Positions 9,301 through 20,119 of a stretch of DNA of 64,000 nucleotides are shown piece by piece. A program made the translations under genes and the position numbers. A model generated the notes under the pieces. That model searched no databases, had not been told where the DNA came from, and saw only the letters and a list, made by a program, of their open reading frames with translations. Within the stretch, counting starts at the first letter, position 1. The number at the start of each line of letters is the position of its first letter. This DNA comes from Mercurialis annua (taxonomy: Eukaryota > Streptophyta > Magnoliopsida > Malpighiales > Euphorbiaceae), in NCBI RefSeq assembly GCF_937616625.2, contig NC_065575.1, positions 9,943,501 to 10,007,500 on the forward strand. Reading direction: 5' to 3'.

Positions 9301-12139
9301 GCCAATAATCATCTCGACCAAGCTTTCTAAGGAACAAGAGAGGAGGGTGGTACAAGTGGTGAAGGAGCATGTATTAGCAATAGGGTGGCAAATCTCCGAC
9401 ATTCGTGGAATAAGTCCTCAAATTGTGATGCATAAGATCAATCTCGAAGATGAGTCAAAGAAGTCGGCTCAAAGGCAACGAAGATTGAATCCGAATATGA
9501 AGGAGGTAGTGCACAAAGAAATTGTTAAGCTCCTCGACGCCGGAATAATCTACCCTATTTCGGATAGTGAGTGGGTAAGCCCAATTCAATGTGTCCCTAA
9601 GAAGGGCGGTATGACAATGGTGGAGAATGAAAAAGGAGAACAAATATCCACAAGGACGGTAACCGGTTGGCGAGTATGCATTGATTATCGGAAGCTCAAC
9701 GAGGTAACCCGAAAGGATCACTTTCCGCTACCATTTATCGATCAAATGTTAGAAAGGGTAGCGGGACACAAATTTTACTGCTTCCTTGATGGGTACTCCG
9801 GTTACAATCAAATATTAATTCTCCCGGAAGATCAAGAGAAGACGACCTTCACATGCCCCTACGGTACCTTTGCATATCGGCGAATGCCCTTCGGACTATG
9901 CAACGCACCCGCCACATTTCAAAGATGTATGACCTCAATCTTTAACGACATGATTGAGGATATTATGGAGGTGTTCATGGACGATTTCTCCGTGTTTGGC
10001 GATTCATTCGATGGTTGTTTAGCGAACTTAAGGCGGGTTTTAGCAAGATGTGTTGAGACAAACTTGGTGCTAAATTGGGAAAAGTGCCACTTTATGGTGG
10101 ATGAAGGCATTGTACTCGGGCATAGGATATCGGAAGCGGGAATTGAAGTGGATAGGGCAAAGACAGAGGTTATTGAAAAATTAGTCGCTCCGGCTACGGT
10201 CAAAGGAGTTCGGGCATTTTTAGGCCATGCGGGCTTCTACCGGCGATTCATTAAGGACTTTTCATCTATTGCACGGCCCTTGACGAGATTGCTAGTTAAA
10301 GATGCGCCGTTTGAATTCACAGAGGAATGTCAAGGTGCTTTTGAGAGGCTTAAGGAGGCACTTGTGACCGCGCCAATTATATCGTCTCCGGATTGGAGCT
10401 TGCCCTTTGAGCTCATGTGTGATGCGAGTGACCAAGCTTTAGGGTGTGTTTTGGGTCAAAGGAAGGATAAGAAGGTCCACGTAATTTACTACGCGAGCCG
10501 GACCATGGCGGGAGCTCAACTCAATTATACCACCACCGAAAAAGAGATGTTGGCGGTGGTATTTGCTTTAGACAAGTTTCGGCAATATTTGCTCGGATCA
10601 AAGGCCATCATTTATACCGATCATGCCGCCTTGAGATATCTTTTTGCTAAGCAAGACGCAAAACCAAGGCTTATCCGATGGATTCTTTTAATGCAAGAGT
10701 TTGATGTAGAAATCCGAGACAAAAAAGGAACGGAGAACGTTGTGGCGGATCACCTATCCCGGTTAGAAGTTCCGGAACCTATTCCAATTGGTGTTGATAT
10801 TAATGAACGGTTCCCGGATGAAATGTTGATGGTAATCTCGGAAGTGGAGACACCTTGGTATGCGGATATAGCTAATTACTTGTCTTCCAATGTCATGCCA
10901 CCGGATCTATCGCACCATCAAAAGAAGAAATTTCTGAGTGATGTGAAACGTTTTTTGTGGGATGAGCCGTATCTTTTCAAGATATGTGGTGATGGGATGA
11001 TTCGGAGGTGTGTATCTTTGAAGGAAGTGATGCCAATTTTGAGCCATTGTCATGAGGCGGATTACGCCGGGCATTATGGGGCGTCAAGGACCGCGGCTAG
11101 AGTGCTAGAAAGTGGGTTCTTTTGGCCTACCCTATTTCGCGATGCCAAGGAGTTTGTGGGGCATTGTGATCGTTGTCAACGAGTAGGGAACATTTCCAAA
11201 CGAGATGAGATGCCATTGACCTCAATCCAAGAAGTGGAGATCTTTGATGTGTGGGGCATAGATTTCATGGGGCCATTTCCGATGTCTCATGGAAATCTTT
11301 TTATCTTGGTTTGTGTGGATTACGTATCGAAATGGGTAGAAGCGGAGGCTTTACCTACAAACGATGCCAAGGTAGTGGTGAAGTTTCTCAAGCGTCTAAT
11401 TAACCGATTTGGGACTCCAAGGGTTATCATTAGTGATGGGGGGTCGCATTTTTGCAACCGGCAATTTGAGGTTTTGATGAAAAAGTACAATGTGTACCAC
11501 CGAGTTGCTACTCCCTATCACCCCCAAACGAGTGGTCAAGTGGAAGTTTCGAATCGGGAGTTGAAGAGGATTTTAGAGAAAACAGTAAATGGGACAAGAA
11601 AGGATTGGTCCCTAAAGTTGGATGACGCTTTATGGGCTTACCGCACGGCATTTAAGACACCTCTCGGTATGTCGCCGTATCGGATTGTGTATGGTAAGGG
11701 GTGTCACTTGCCGGTTGAATTAGAACACAAAGCCTATTGGGCAATTAAAAAGTTGAATTATGACTTCAAGGCGGCCGGTGAGAAGCGTTTCTTGCAACTT
11801 AATGAGTTAGATGAATTCCGACTTGATGCTTATGAGAATGCCAAACTTTATAAAGAAAGAACGAAGAAATGGCATGATGCTCACATTTCACCCAAGTCAT
11901 TTGAAGTTGGAGCTTTTGTGTTGCTTTATAATTCAAGGTTGCGGTTGTTTCCGGGAAAATTAAAATCTCGGTGGAGTGGTCCGTATAAGATCCGGCACGT
12001 GGCGGTTCATGGAGCAATAGAATTAGAAAATCAAAAGGGAGAGACGTTCAAGGTCAACGGAAACCGTTGCAAGCCCTACTTGGGACCTTTGACGGGTCAA
12101 ATAGATGACAAGATCTATCTTGCTCCCCCTTCAACTTAA
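6371..12139 (+). CDS. Element 1 gag-pol polyprotein, 1922 aa
   Basis: One uninterrupted frame. Gag (retrotransposon gag domain) covers residues about 115-300. A CCHC zinc knuckle [14 protein letters not shown] lies near residue 361. A Gln/Asn-rich linker and a proline-rich stretch follow. The aspartic protease has [11 protein letters not shown] near residue 700. A linker at about 858-903 encodes the palindrome module. Reverse transcriptase has [26 protein letters not shown] and the catalytic FMDD. RNase H begins near [13 protein letters not shown]. Integrase has an HHCC finger ([10 protein letters not shown] to CDRCQ) and a DDE core ([26 protein letters not shown]). The products make and insert the element's cDNA. 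All expected catalytic motifs are visible, so it may be functional. The upstream frame at 6238 is a shadow of the leader. The start at 6371 follows the primer site by about 150 nt. Confidence 0.95.
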   Translation: MHNTRRANLPLEPFQDNLGSYERGVRRRARIPEVMNNEGNNYDEEGRFNPLMDGGEQQYPPAPPLGNVNRPRQQDHLRDDRPQAHAQVPNQQRQTLGEFFLPDVDNATFGCFAMPVQAATFEIKPSTIQLLENRCAFFGLSHEDPNEHIAKFLGVLNTFKLHGITADQIKLRMFPFSLRDKASIWLHSLPNESIHNWRELAQAFLNKYFPHGKTTKLTKDILEFVQFEGESLHEAWERFKDLQRSVPHHRLNREHVIQIFYDGTNVTTRATIDAASGGSLMQKTYEEALELVEKLAVVSSTWGPMERRAPPTQKSLMTLDQVREMESIKAANASLQAQVDALKKQVAPMQRNAPVAYVQVGCEFCGDFGHSGGECLVTGQALSEQVNYIGGQRQANDPYSNTYNPGWKNHPNFGWRNQEGQGNAQGPNQAGPSFQGGNRPPQQQGNYHHNQGHGNNAGARPQHPPGFQPQRNMDEGNMLAKLMDELREMKQLQKNQAATNQMLETQISQLAINLQGRPQGGLPSTTENNPREHVKAVELRSGRNLEKANGKRQVVEEDEPQVVIDIASSSQELPKECEEVVVEVEEPYVRPPPPPPFVPPVPFPSRLRKAQGNEKFHKFLEIFKKLQINLSLADALREIPQYAKFLKDIIMNKRSWEQGGTIPLTEHCSSIIQSNLPTKLKDPGSFSIPCTIGNMNAINCLCDLGASINLMPLFLFRSLFGDQPVKRTSMVLQLADHSLKKPYGIVEDVLVKVDKFIFPVDFVILDYAVDKECPMILGRPFMNTGRALIDVHAGKLTLRIDEESVEFDMKRVMRNAIEEEDCMRIDLVDELVRDTLEASMEEFNQDGVTKNQLLGSLHECLDSRHPTKESVSNRDTKKKGAEAPYGFVSIRDSPISRLSRIETRAKEGDPNFSEISKVTFHSDNPSDEYSEEDEPKPENLNKSSGVTPPSSEVPPQVELKPLPSHLRYTFVGENETLPIIISTKLSKEQERRVVQVVKEHVLAIGWQISDIRGISPQIVMHKINLEDESKKSAQRQRRLNPNMKEVVHKEIVKLLDAGIIYPISDSEWVSPIQCVPKKGGMTMVENEKGEQISTRTVTGWRVCIDYRKLNEVTRKDHFPLPFIDQMLERVAGHKFYCFLDGYSGYNQILILPEDQEKTTFTCPYGTFAYRRMPFGLCNAPATFQRCMTSIFNDMIEDIMEVFMDDFSVFGDSFDGCLANLRRVLARCVETNLVLNWEKCHFMVDEGIVLGHRISEAGIEVDRAKTEVIEKLVAPATVKGVRAFLGHAGFYRRFIKDFSSIARPLTRLLVKDAPFEFTEECQGAFERLKEALVTAPIISSPDWSLPFELMCDASDQALGCVLGQRKDKKVHVIYYASRTMAGAQLNYTTTEKEMLAVVFALDKFRQYLLGSKAIIYTDHAALRYLFAKQDAKPRLIRWILLMQEFDVEIRDKKGTENVVADHLSRLEVPEPIPIGVDINERFPDEMLMVISEVETPWYADIANYLSSNVMPPDLSHHQKKKFLSDVKRFLWDEPYLFKICGDGMIRRCVSLKEVMPILSHCHEADYAGHYGASRTAARVLESGFFWPTLFRDAKEFVGHCDRCQRVGNISKRDEMPLTSIQEVEIFDVWGIDFMGPFPMSHGNLFILVCVDYVSKWVEAEALPTNDAKVVVKFLKRLINRFGTPRVIISDGGSHFCNRQFEVLMKKYNVYHRVATPYHPQTSGQVEVSNRELKRILEKTVNGTRKDWSLKLDDALWAYRTAFKTPLGMSPYRIVYGKGCHLPVELEHKAYWAIKKLNYDFKAAGEKRFLQLNELDEFRLDAYENAKLYKERTKKWHDAHISPKSFEVGAFVLLYNSRLRLFPGKLKSRWSGPYKIRHVAVHGAIELENQKGETFKVNGNRCKPYLGPLTGQIDDKIYLAPPST
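8946..9079 (+). repeat. Four-palindrome module inside the gag-pol frame
   Basis: 17-bp palindromes start at 8948, 8980, 9031 and 9063, again 32, 51 and 32 apart. The first pair forms a perfect 20-bp stem (8946-8965 with 8979-8998). The second pair forms a perfect 20-bp stem with a 9-nt loop (9031-9050 with 9060-9079). The middle linker holds GGGAGCAGAAGCTCCC. It is read in three frames as short peptides such as CLDSRH, VSNRDT, VSIRDS and LSRIET without a stop. Element 2 has no such block at the matching position. Confidence 0.95.
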
Positions 12140-12904
12140 ATGCCACGGATTGACGGTCGAGCTTTCGACCTTAAACAAGCGCACTTGGGAGGCAATCCCA
12201 AGAGGTTTGAATTTTAATGCTTTTAGTTGTTGTTTTTGTTTTACAATTACCTTAAGTTTAGCTTTCTTTTGTAATTGTTGATGATTTGGCGTATTTCATA
12301 TGATTGTTATGTTCGAGATAATGCGTGGTATGTTCGGTTTTTGGATGTGTAGGAGTTCGGTGGAGCGATTCTTCAAAAAAATCAAGGTTCCCTAAGAAAG
12401 GAAAAACAGAATAATCTGTTTTCCCTTGTCTCGAATCGAAACAAGCTTCTTAGGAAGTTGTCTCGATTCGAGACAAAAGAAGCAGATTATTCTGCTTCTC
12501 TTTTCTTGGTGTCTCGAATCGAGACACCTATTTAACAAGGGTGTCTCGATTCGAGACACTTGACTTAAGGGGGGAACATTGAAATTTTCTCATTGGCTCT
12601 TATTTGCTTCACATGGATTGATGATGTGGCACGATCCTAACCCTTTAAAGATTCAAATTTTTGACATGGATCACCAACTTCCAAAACATCTTGGCCCTTC
12701 AATCCATAGCTATGAATTTAGCCATAAAAAGGACTCCATCACTTCATCTTCTCCACCATTCCAAACCTAAATTAGAAAACCTCCATATCCAAAAGCTTCT
12801 TTCTCTTTCATCAAGCCAAACCTTCAAGAAGCCCTAGCCATCATTCAATCTACCCAAATTCAATTCCAAACACATTTCCGAACACCCTTTACGCCACTCT
12901 AGCC
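12140..12904 (+). other. Spacer between gag-pol and second ORF of Element 1
   Basis: Non-coding apart from a chance 63-codon frame. It contains the third palindrome module (12427-12558), which is preceded by another small stem (CAGAATAATCTG near 12408). The part after 12560 may serve as leader for the downstream ORF; the ATG at 12905 has no close competitor. Whether a spliced or separate transcript is used cannot be seen. Confidence 0.6.
12427..12558 (+). repeat. Four-palindrome module in the post-pol spacer
   Basis: Palindromes start at 12427 (one mismatch), 12459, 12510 and 12542: 32, 51 and 32 again. The middle linker holds GAAGCAGATTATTCTGCTTC, a perfect small hairpin. The second pair gives a 20-bp perfect stem. 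The linkers share almost no sequence with those of the LTR or coding modules. Confidence 0.95.
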
Positions 12905-14239
12905 ATGTCACGAGTTACACGATCAAAGAAGACCGTCGCGCAAACTTCGAACCCACCACCACCGGAGGTTGAACCAACGCTAGGAACCTTCCGTTCCAAT
13001 CGTAAGAAGAGTGCTTCCGGGTCCAACGTTTTCGGAGTTAACACTCCGGGGGCTCTTCGACACCGTTTTGATACGCCTTTTGATATCCGTACCGAGGCGG
13101 AAGGGAATAGGTTCAAGAGCCTTAAGAAGAAAGGTATTTCCGTTCCATACAAGATTTGTTGGGAGAGCATGACGAAGTTGGGAATCCATGGGGGTGTAAA
13201 GCCCTATTTCGAGTGGTTGGATTTTACAAAAATGGAGGCTTCTCCACATGAGTATTGTGAGGAACTTACTTATGAGTTCTTCACCACACTCAAACCATCA
13301 CCAACAAGCGAGACAACTATCACTTTCCGGCTAGAAGGGAAAGAGCGGGAATACACGTTGGCCAATTTGATTGAAGATTTTTCGTTGTGGGATATGGGAT
13401 TGAAGTTTATGCCGGAAGAATTTGATGACAATTTGGTTTGGAATAGGGCATCGGGTAAAGCGGTTTTTGATAGCCACAATGCGAAGCTCAATGAAGTGAG
13501 GGATATCGCTGCCATAGTCTTGCTCAAATGGTATGCTCACTCTTATGTCGGGCGCCATGAGTCCAATAAGGTAACACGATCGGATTTGCTAATTCTCCGG
13601 GTACTCAAGGATGAAACCAACCCGGATGTGCAAGTTAATGTGGGCTATCGATTCATGAAAATTTTGTTAGAAGCTCCGGAGAAAAATAAGAAACTCGGCC
13701 ATGGTTGGTTTGTGATGCACTTAGCAAGAAAAGACCCCGAGTTTGATGAAAGCAAATACAAGTTGTTACCTCCAAAGATGATCGATGTGGATCATCTCTC
13801 GCATGGGGGTTATGCAAGGAAACAACGGGTTGTTGGAAAATACGTACAAGAACATTGGGAAGACACCCATCCCGGCGAACCTTTCCCTAGAGCGGGTTGG
13901 AGTGAGCCAAGAGAAGAGCCCATACCGAGGCGGCCAAAGGAGCAACCTAGAAGAAAAGATAAGCATATGGCCGGCACTAGTGCCGAAGGTGGGGAACAAT
14001 TTGCTAGTGTTCCGGAGGGAGTCCAATGGGAGCAACCGCCCCCATACGATTTCCAAGCGGATCAACGTGCTTTTATGGCGGAACAAAGAAGGATGTGGAA
14101 GAAGATGGAGTATAGGCAAGAAAGGATGCAACATCGCATGAGGAGGCATGAACAAAAGATGCAAGAGTTTTACAATGCCCAAGGCGGTCCGCGTTTCCCG
14201 TCTCCGACACCTTCGCCGGAGCCACCCGAGTTCGATTGA
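12905..14239 (+). CDS. Element 1 second ORF, Athila-type ORF of unknown role, 444 aa
   Basis: Open frame downstream of pol, in the place where Athila elements carry an extra, often env-like ORF. The N-terminus is basic. The middle (residues about 70-300) is globular-looking, with phrases such as YFEWLDF, YEFFTTLK, YTLANLIEDFSLWDMG and GHGWFVMHLAR that resemble Athila ORF-1-type proteins. The C-terminus is proline- and arginine-rich, then a charged coiled-coil-like stretch (RRMWKKMEYRQERM onwards), then a Pro/Ser tail. I see no signal peptide and no transmembrane helix, so it does not look like a true envelope protein. A matching but truncated ORF stands at 29031-29549 in Element 2. Frames on the other strand and at 13785-14141 are shadows. 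Confidence 0.85.
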   Translation: MSRVTRSKKTVAQTSNPPPPEVEPTLGTFRSNRKKSASGSNVFGVNTPGALRHRFDTPFDIRTEAEGNRFKSLKKKGISVPYKICWESMTKLGIHGGVKPYFEWLDFTKMEASPHEYCEELTYEFFTTLKPSPTSETTITFRLEGKEREYTLANLIEDFSLWDMGLKFMPEEFDDNLVWNRASGKAVFDSHNAKLNEVRDIAAIVLLKWYAHSYVGRHESNKVTRSDLLILRVLKDETNPDVQVNVGYRFMKILLEAPEKNKKLGHGWFVMHLARKDPEFDESKYKLLPPKMIDVDHLSHGGYARKQRVVGKYVQEHWEDTHPGEPFPRAGWSEPREEPIPRRPKEQPRRKDKHMAGTSAEGGEQFASVPEGVQWEQPPPYDFQADQRAFMAEQRRMWKKMEYRQERMQHRMRRHEQKMQEFYNAQGGPRFPSPTPSPEPPEFD

Positions 14240-15880
14240 ACTCGAAGATTTGCTTTCTTCAACTCTAACTCATGCAATTTTCCTTTTTATTTCATTGCCA
14301 TGGGGACATAGCATAGAAATAGTGTGAGGAGGGGTTGTTGAAAATATGAATGCGTTAGAGTCTCGGTTTTATTGTTTTGTTTTTTAATGTTTGCGTGTAG
14401 GAGTCTAGTTTGTTTGTTTTATGTTGTTTATTTTGAGTCACCTCGCACTAAATCGTTGGCTTGTGTATGTTGAAGCATGATTAGTGACCTTGGTGTATTT
14501 GTAAAATGGAAGTTTTATTCCCGATCAATGAAGTTAGCGAGTGCATTTTTCTAGTTTAAATCAATCAAATGTGGATGTGTTTAATAAGATGCAAGTTGTA
14601 TGACATGGTTCAATGAAATTCGAGTTAATTCCATGATTAATTGGTGTTGTGTTTTGACAAGTTGTAGTGCTTAATACGGATGCATGATGTGTGCTTTTAA
14701 ATTGACAATTTGTGCCATTGTTGAAAATTTGAGTATGATTGGCATGTTTTCATAGGAATTAAGTTTTTGGCATGACACCCTTTTATTGAGTGATTATTGA
14801 GCCTATTTGTTGTTGTGAGTATTGATTGCATGCTAAAATTCCTAGAACTTGCTTGGTGTCCGCTCAAAACTATAGAGGTTGAGTGTCAATGACTAGATGA
14901 GCATGGCATTAGGAATACCCCAAATTTTTTAACAAAATCACTTAAAAGCCTACCCTCTACCTTTAGAATCACCATTTTGAGCCTAAGCCTTTCCTTGTCA
15001 AACACAAATCACACAACTCCTTTCAACAACTTACCTCTTAAAACACCCAATTTGATTTGAATGACTTAATGATGAGAAAAATGCGACACTAGCTTGATGA
15101 CTAGAAAGAAATGTGAAAGTGTTAAAAGAATAGAAATTTGCCTCGAGAAAAAGAAAATCAAAAGAAAGAAAGAATAAAAACAATTTCAAGAAGAAAAAAA
15201 AAAGAAAACAAAAATAAAAAGAGGAAAATGAAGAAAAGAAAAGAAAGAAAGGATAAACAAAGGCAATAAATAAAAATAATTCAAAAGTTCACAAGTGTTG
15301 AATATCCGAGCTAGGTCGAAAGTATATTAGAAAAGAGTCGTTCAAATCAAGTTTTAGCCAAGTATCCAAATCTACCTACCCCTAACCCATAGCCAAGTTA
15401 CAACCCTCACAAGTCCATATGATAGTTGTTGATTACCGAACCAAATAGTGGAGTTCGGGACTAAAGGCAAGCTTATGGTGAATAAGCACGATGTGAGTTT
15501 AATTGTTTACCCTAAACACTTGTGTGTTGGAGTGATATCTTGTGAGTTTCATTGTGCTTTGCTTGGTTCCTATGAGAATAATGCCATGATTTACCATTTC
15601 ATTTTGGCCAATGTGTGCATTTCCCGTAGATGATTGTAACTCCGAATTGGCTTAACACAAATGCCTTACCAATAGTATTCTCAATGTCATTGGACTATGT
15701 CATTATAATTGCATTCATCGTTGGTTGCATCGCTTACAATTGATAACACTAGAAATTTGTCTTGTGCCTTCATTGGTTGGGAGTTCGTGTGTTGTCATGT
15801 GTTTACAATCTCCAAGGTTGTTAATTGTTGTGGTTTATAGTGAGATTCATTTCTTGCTTGGGGACAAGCAAGGTTTTAGT
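14240..15880 (+). other. Element 1 3' untranslated region
   Basis: No convincing coding frame. An A/G-rich tract at about 15115-15265 (many AAGAAA units) has a counterpart in Element 2 (about 27960-28080, pyrimidine-rich on the plus strand). Just before the polypurine tract, CTTGCTTGGGGACAAGCAAG (15853-15872) is an inverted repeat, also found in Element 2 at 27543-27558. Confidence 0.65.
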
Positions 15881-15891
15881 GTGAGGAGGTT
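15881..15891 (+). other. Polypurine tract of Element 1
   Basis: GTGAGGAGGTT abuts the 3' LTR start at 15892. It is the expected plus-strand primer site. The counterpart in Element 2 is GTGAGGATGTT (complement of 27523-27533). Confidence 0.75.
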
Positions 15892-17348
15892 TGATAGGAG
15901 TGAAATACTCCTATCTTTAGGATGTCTTTTCGTATGCTTTTATGTGTTTTCACCCCGCTTTTATATGGAATTGATTAGCTTATAGAGGGTGTTTATGTTT
16001 CAGGGAATCAAGAGCATTACGAAGAGTTTTGAGGCCGGAATAGTGGAAAATGAGCGGAAGCGGAAGTCGAGCGCGAAAGAAGTCGAAAGCCGGAAGCAAA
16101 AGAAGCAAATCCCCCCCCTTCTGAAGAGGTGTCTCGAATCGAGACATCCCACTTAAATGGGTGTCTCGAATCGAGACACAAGTTTTAGAGAAGCAGATTT
16201 TTCTGCTTAGTGTGTCTCGAATCGAGACACACTCATAAGTTGAGTGTCTCGATTCGAGACAAGAGTAATAGAGGGAGCTCAGATTTTCTTGGTTTCTTTC
16301 CCTATTGGGCCAAACATTCTAGATGGGTTGTATTTTTATTCCCTATTTTGGGTAGTACTATATAAGGATACCTTATTTTCCCTTTTTAGGGTTATGCACT
16401 AGATTTAGATTTGTAGCCCCCATTTCCTATTACTATTCTCAGATTTTTAGATACAATTGTTCTTAGTTTTAATTCCAGATTCTTGTTCTTAACTTTGGTG
16501 ATTAATGCAAGATTATTATTATTCAAGCTTCATTATTATAGTTATTGTTGAATGTTTCTCTTCTACTTATTAAAGGTAATCTTTCTACATCTTAATAGTA
16601 TGTTTAATTCTTGTTTAATTATTGCTCTAGTTTTGATAATGGCTAGCTAAACTCCTTGTTTGGGGGTTGTTGATGATTGCCATGATTAGTTGAATAGTTG
16701 ATTAGGGTTGATTTGTGTTGGGAGTTTGTTGTGATTATTGGGGCTTAATGCTTAGATTAACTTGATCTATTAATCTATGTTTAGAGACTAGTTAATTAGG
16801 CGAGAGTCAATTAATTAGGCGAGAGTCAATTAATTAGACGGACTTAGTTGATCACAAACCTAAAATCTAATCACGCTAGGGCGGTTTAGAGAATAGGTGG
16901 TTAGAAGTTAGCTTCATGATTGGATTAGATTGTCATTGTTGAATTCTAATTACGCGAGAGCGATTTAGACTTCAACTTGTTAATCTAATCTCAATTAGAC
17001 CTAATTGCGGACTCGAGAGAGCGGATTAGGCAATCTAGGAAAACTTGACCCGAACCGATAACACTACTATACCCAATTTTCTAGGATTCGTTAGTGGCAT
17101 GATTTAACAACCTTTAAACGCCTTTTTCCTATTGTTTTATCCCGGTTATTAATTAATTGCTTTAGTTTTTAATTGCTTAAAGTGTTGATTTCACTAGTTT
17201 TAAATTCCGTAGTCATTACTATAATTCCAATTGATCATTGCTTTCCGAATTGAATTTCCAATTACATGTTCGCTCACTTTAAACCTCTTGTCTTCGTGGG
17301 ATCGATTCCGTATTTCCGGATTACTACAAGTTAGTATTTTTGCTAACA
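15892..17348 (+). repeat. Element 1 3' LTR (1457 bp)
   Basis: Nearly identical to 4761-6198. It is 19 bp longer because TTAATTAGGCGAGAGTCAA is tandemly duplicated (16792-16810 and 16811-16829). In the second palindrome the 5' LTR has a mismatch while this copy is perfect. Confidence 0.97.
16130..16261 (+). repeat. Four-palindrome module, LTR copy 2
   Basis: Perfect palindromes start at 16130, 16162, 16213 and 16245, with the 32, 51 and 32 spacing. Linkers are as in the 5' LTR except for one base in the middle linker. Confidence 0.95.
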
Positions 17349-17496
17349 ATCAACCAAGTGTCTCATTCTTTGGCTAAATGGGGTTTGTTTTTCGGTAAAG
17401 ATTGTAGTTTTGACGGATATGTTCCTTATCCGGTTAGCGAACTTGTAACTTTCTCTTTAAGTTAATAAAGTTCCTATTTTCCTCTCAAAAAAAAAA
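17349..17496 (+). mobile_element. LINE-A, right part with poly-A tail
   Basis: The RNase H frame cut at 4760 continues here directly after the Element 1 duplication. It encodes the conserved end of the domain (VSHSLAKWG) and stops soon after. A short 3' UTR and an A-run at about 17487-17496 follow. It proves that one LINE was split by Element 1. Confidence 0.9.
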
Positions 17497-17506
17497 TATT
17501 AAGGTT

Positions 17507-17586
17507 TTTTTTTTATAATTTGGGGAGGGGGAGCGTTTTTGGGAGGAATCGAACTCACGACCTAGCAGTTTGCTGTTTAGCGCTAT
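17507..17586 (-). mobile_element. 5'-truncated tRNA-derived SINE
   Basis: Read on the minus strand, the piece has a pol III B-box-like GTTCGATTCC near 17550 and ends in a short AT-rich segment plus A-tail (the T-run at 17507). It aligns by eye with the fuller SINE at 47473-47574 over the B box and tail, so both are one family. AAATATTAAGGTT flanks it at 17494-17506 and 17587-17599. It inserted into the target duplication of LINE-A. Confidence 0.75.
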
Positions 17587-17599
17587 AAATATTAAGGTT

Positions 17600-18956
17600 A
17601 ATGTCATAAAATTCACAAACTTTGCACGTTTTGTCATTTTAATCACGCCGTTAAAAATTGTCATTCTCATATACAAATTACTAATTTTCTTAGATACATA
17701 CACCGTTTAAAAATGCGGTGAAAATTGCTTAATTAGTAACCGGATAGTAACATATTATAATGAACCGGATATAGTGACACGCCATTAATTTTTACCGAAT
17801 TTTTAAACAAATATGAATTTCAAAAACAAAATTGATAGTTCGTATATGAAAATAACAATTTTTAAACGGTGTTATAAAAAATGATAAAAAAATATAAAAT
17901 TGGTGAATATATATTCGTGTGGGAATGCATTGCAAGTCTCGCCGGTCGATTGCCATATATTTAATCCGTTCATTGTTTCAAATATGCTAATTAATTAAAG
18001 TACCCACATATGTATTATGTGTAATTGCGCATGCGTTTTAGTCAAATGGATATTTTCTATACCAAATATATCGATTCTACATTATATCACCATACGTATT
18101 ATTTGTTTTAACTATATGATTTTCATGAATGAAGATTCAGATATAACACAAAAACGAACCACTAAAATAACGCTTCACCCTTGCCCACTAAAATAACGCT
18201 TCACCCTTGCCATAGTTGTAATTTGGATAGCACGGAAATGAAAATGAAAAACAGAAATGACACGGAACAGACACAGGAAAACGACAAATTTTTTAAATGA
18301 AAGATACAAATGTAGAAGAAACGTGTAAATAATATAAAAATATAGAGATATATTTATAATATTAAAAATTATAAAATATTATATATATTAAATTTTATAC
18401 ATATATTTATGCCATTTAATAAAATAAATTAAATATAATTAAATCCAATAAAAATAAATAGACAAGTTTTATTTTAAATAAAATAAATAATAAAAATTGT
18501 AGATAATTGATTAAAAGAAATTATTAGTTGAGAACTTTATATTTTTATAATTATATAATTTTTTATTTATGAAAACGACCCAAAACGTTTTCTTATGAGT
18601 TTTCAAAATTTTCTGAGAGATTTAGTTTTTGAGACATTTTTAAAACGGGGCACGCAATTTTATCGAAGTATTCGTGCTTCTTAAGTTGTAACCAATGCAT
18701 GTTCGTTGTCTTTGTGTAGTGCAATTGGCTTTAGTTGTGTAAAGAAATTAGTTTTAATAGTGATGTCAACGTCGTTTGAATGCTAGAGTTTTTTTTTATG
18801 GAATTGATTTGTTTATTACTAACATTATTTTTTGAGAATTTGTTTATTATATTAGTTAAATGTTTAATTTGAACTCTCATATGTATTCCGATTATTAACT
18901 TGAAATTTAATAAAAAATATTTACTTTAAAATTCTACCTAATGTTAATAATAATAA
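17600..18956. other. AT-rich intergenic region
   Basis: No gene seen. A 26-bp tandem duplication (CACTAAAATAACGCTTCACC and following bases) lies at about 18160-18212. The rest is simple AT-rich sequence. Confidence 0.6.
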
Positions 18957-19329
18957 GGCCTAATTACTTACAAAACCCCCACTTTATAACATTTATTCAT
19001 TTATACCTTGACTTAGGAAAAAAATTATTTGTACTCTTTTTTTGATTTTTCATTTTCATCTCTATCCTAAAAAGCTAATTTAACCTCTTTTCATTTGGCA
19101 AAATATTCAAAATGATCCTTTATATTTAGCTTATATTCTAATTAAACATTAATATTATTAATCATTTATAATATTTTCATTCTTTAATTAATTTAATTGT
19201 CAAAAAATTAAATTTTAGCGTAGAAATGAAAACGAAAAATCAAATAAAGGATATGAATGAACTTTTTCCTATGTGAGGGTATAAACGAAAAAATGTTACA
19301 AGGTAGAGTTTTTTTTAAGTAATTAAGCC
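18957..19329. mobile_element. MITE with long terminal inverted repeats, family A copy 1
   Basis: The left end GGCCTAATTACTTACAAAA pairs with the right end TTTTTTTAAGTAATTAAGCC. Complementarity continues inward through ATTTATACC..GGTATAAA. TAA repeats flank both sides, so a duplication of TAA or longer is possible but cannot be sized. A second copy lies at 37880-38263. No coding frame; non-autonomous. Confidence 0.8.
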
Positions 19330-19332
19330 TAA

Positions 19333-20119
19333 TAATAATAACAAGGGACTGGTGCTACTCCATCACCACTCGCTCTTTGCCATGTAAACCAGTTGCAACA
19401 GCGCTGCAGCTGGGTTTTTTAGGATTTTCTTAAAAACCATTCATTTTTTTAATTTATTTATTTTAATTCAAACGACAAGTCGTTTGGAAGTAACACGTGA
19501 AATAGAAACATACCTAGTCTGTTTTGTTTCTGTTTCAAACGAAATTAAACATAAAGTATTTGATTTAGTCCCTATTTTTCTTAATTCCTTCATTCTTTTT
19601 TCTTTTCTAAACCCTAATAATTGAACTGGAAATCTTTAACTCAATTTATCATTATATACCACTTAATTCTTAAATGCACCATTATTTTTACTCAACTATC
19701 AAAAGGTATTGTGTTTTTTTTTTATTTTAACCTACTTGTTTTATATTCTTATAATGATTATTTTATTCTATTATATTATCTAACAATAATTTTAAATTAT
19801 ATCTTTTTAGGTTATATATATTGATTTAGCAAAGTCAAATAGTAGATTTGATAAAATTTCAATAAATAAGTCTTTTATAATTATTATTTATTATTAATAT
19901 TAATTATTTATTTACATCTGTCTGTTGATAATGAATCATGGATGAATTAATTTTTTGTATGTTAATTTTATAATATATGTGTTAATTGATTTGGTTATTT
20001 TTTAGGTTTTGTGTTTTGTATTAGTGAATTAATAGATAAAATTGATTGCATAATTAACTTGATGAATTACATAATTAAATTAATGAATTTTTTGTTATTT
20101 TTTTGTAAGCTAAATCAAG
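19333..20119. other. Intergenic, AT-rich
   Basis: Poly-T-rich with chance frames such as 19621-19824. No promoter or RNA gene recognised. It may include the decayed 5' end of the hAT element that follows, but I find no matching terminal repeat. Confidence 0.5.

Larger units (their letters stand above)
4761..17348 (+). mobile_element. Element 1: Athila-like Ty3/gypsy LTR retrotransposon, apparently complete
   Basis: It has a 5' LTR at 4761-6198, primer site at 6205-6222, gag-pol at 6371-12139, a second ORF at 12905-14239, a purine tract at 15881-15891 and a 3' LTR at 15892-17348. The 5-bp duplication ATCAA flanks it at 4756-4760 and 17349-17353. The LTRs begin TG and end CA. By eye they differ at only five bases plus one 19-bp tandem duplication in the 3' LTR (16792-16829), so insertion is recent. 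Both ORFs are open. The order protease, RT, RNase H, integrase makes it Ty3/gypsy. The tRNA-Asp primer site, the DLGAS protease motif, FMDD in RT and the extra ORF point to the Athila group. It interrupts the RNase H domain of LINE-A. Confidence 0.97.

Noticed and set aside
12905..14239. Envelope gene of an errantivirus-like element
   Set aside because: No signal peptide, membrane helix or fusion segment visible; kept as ORF of unknown role.
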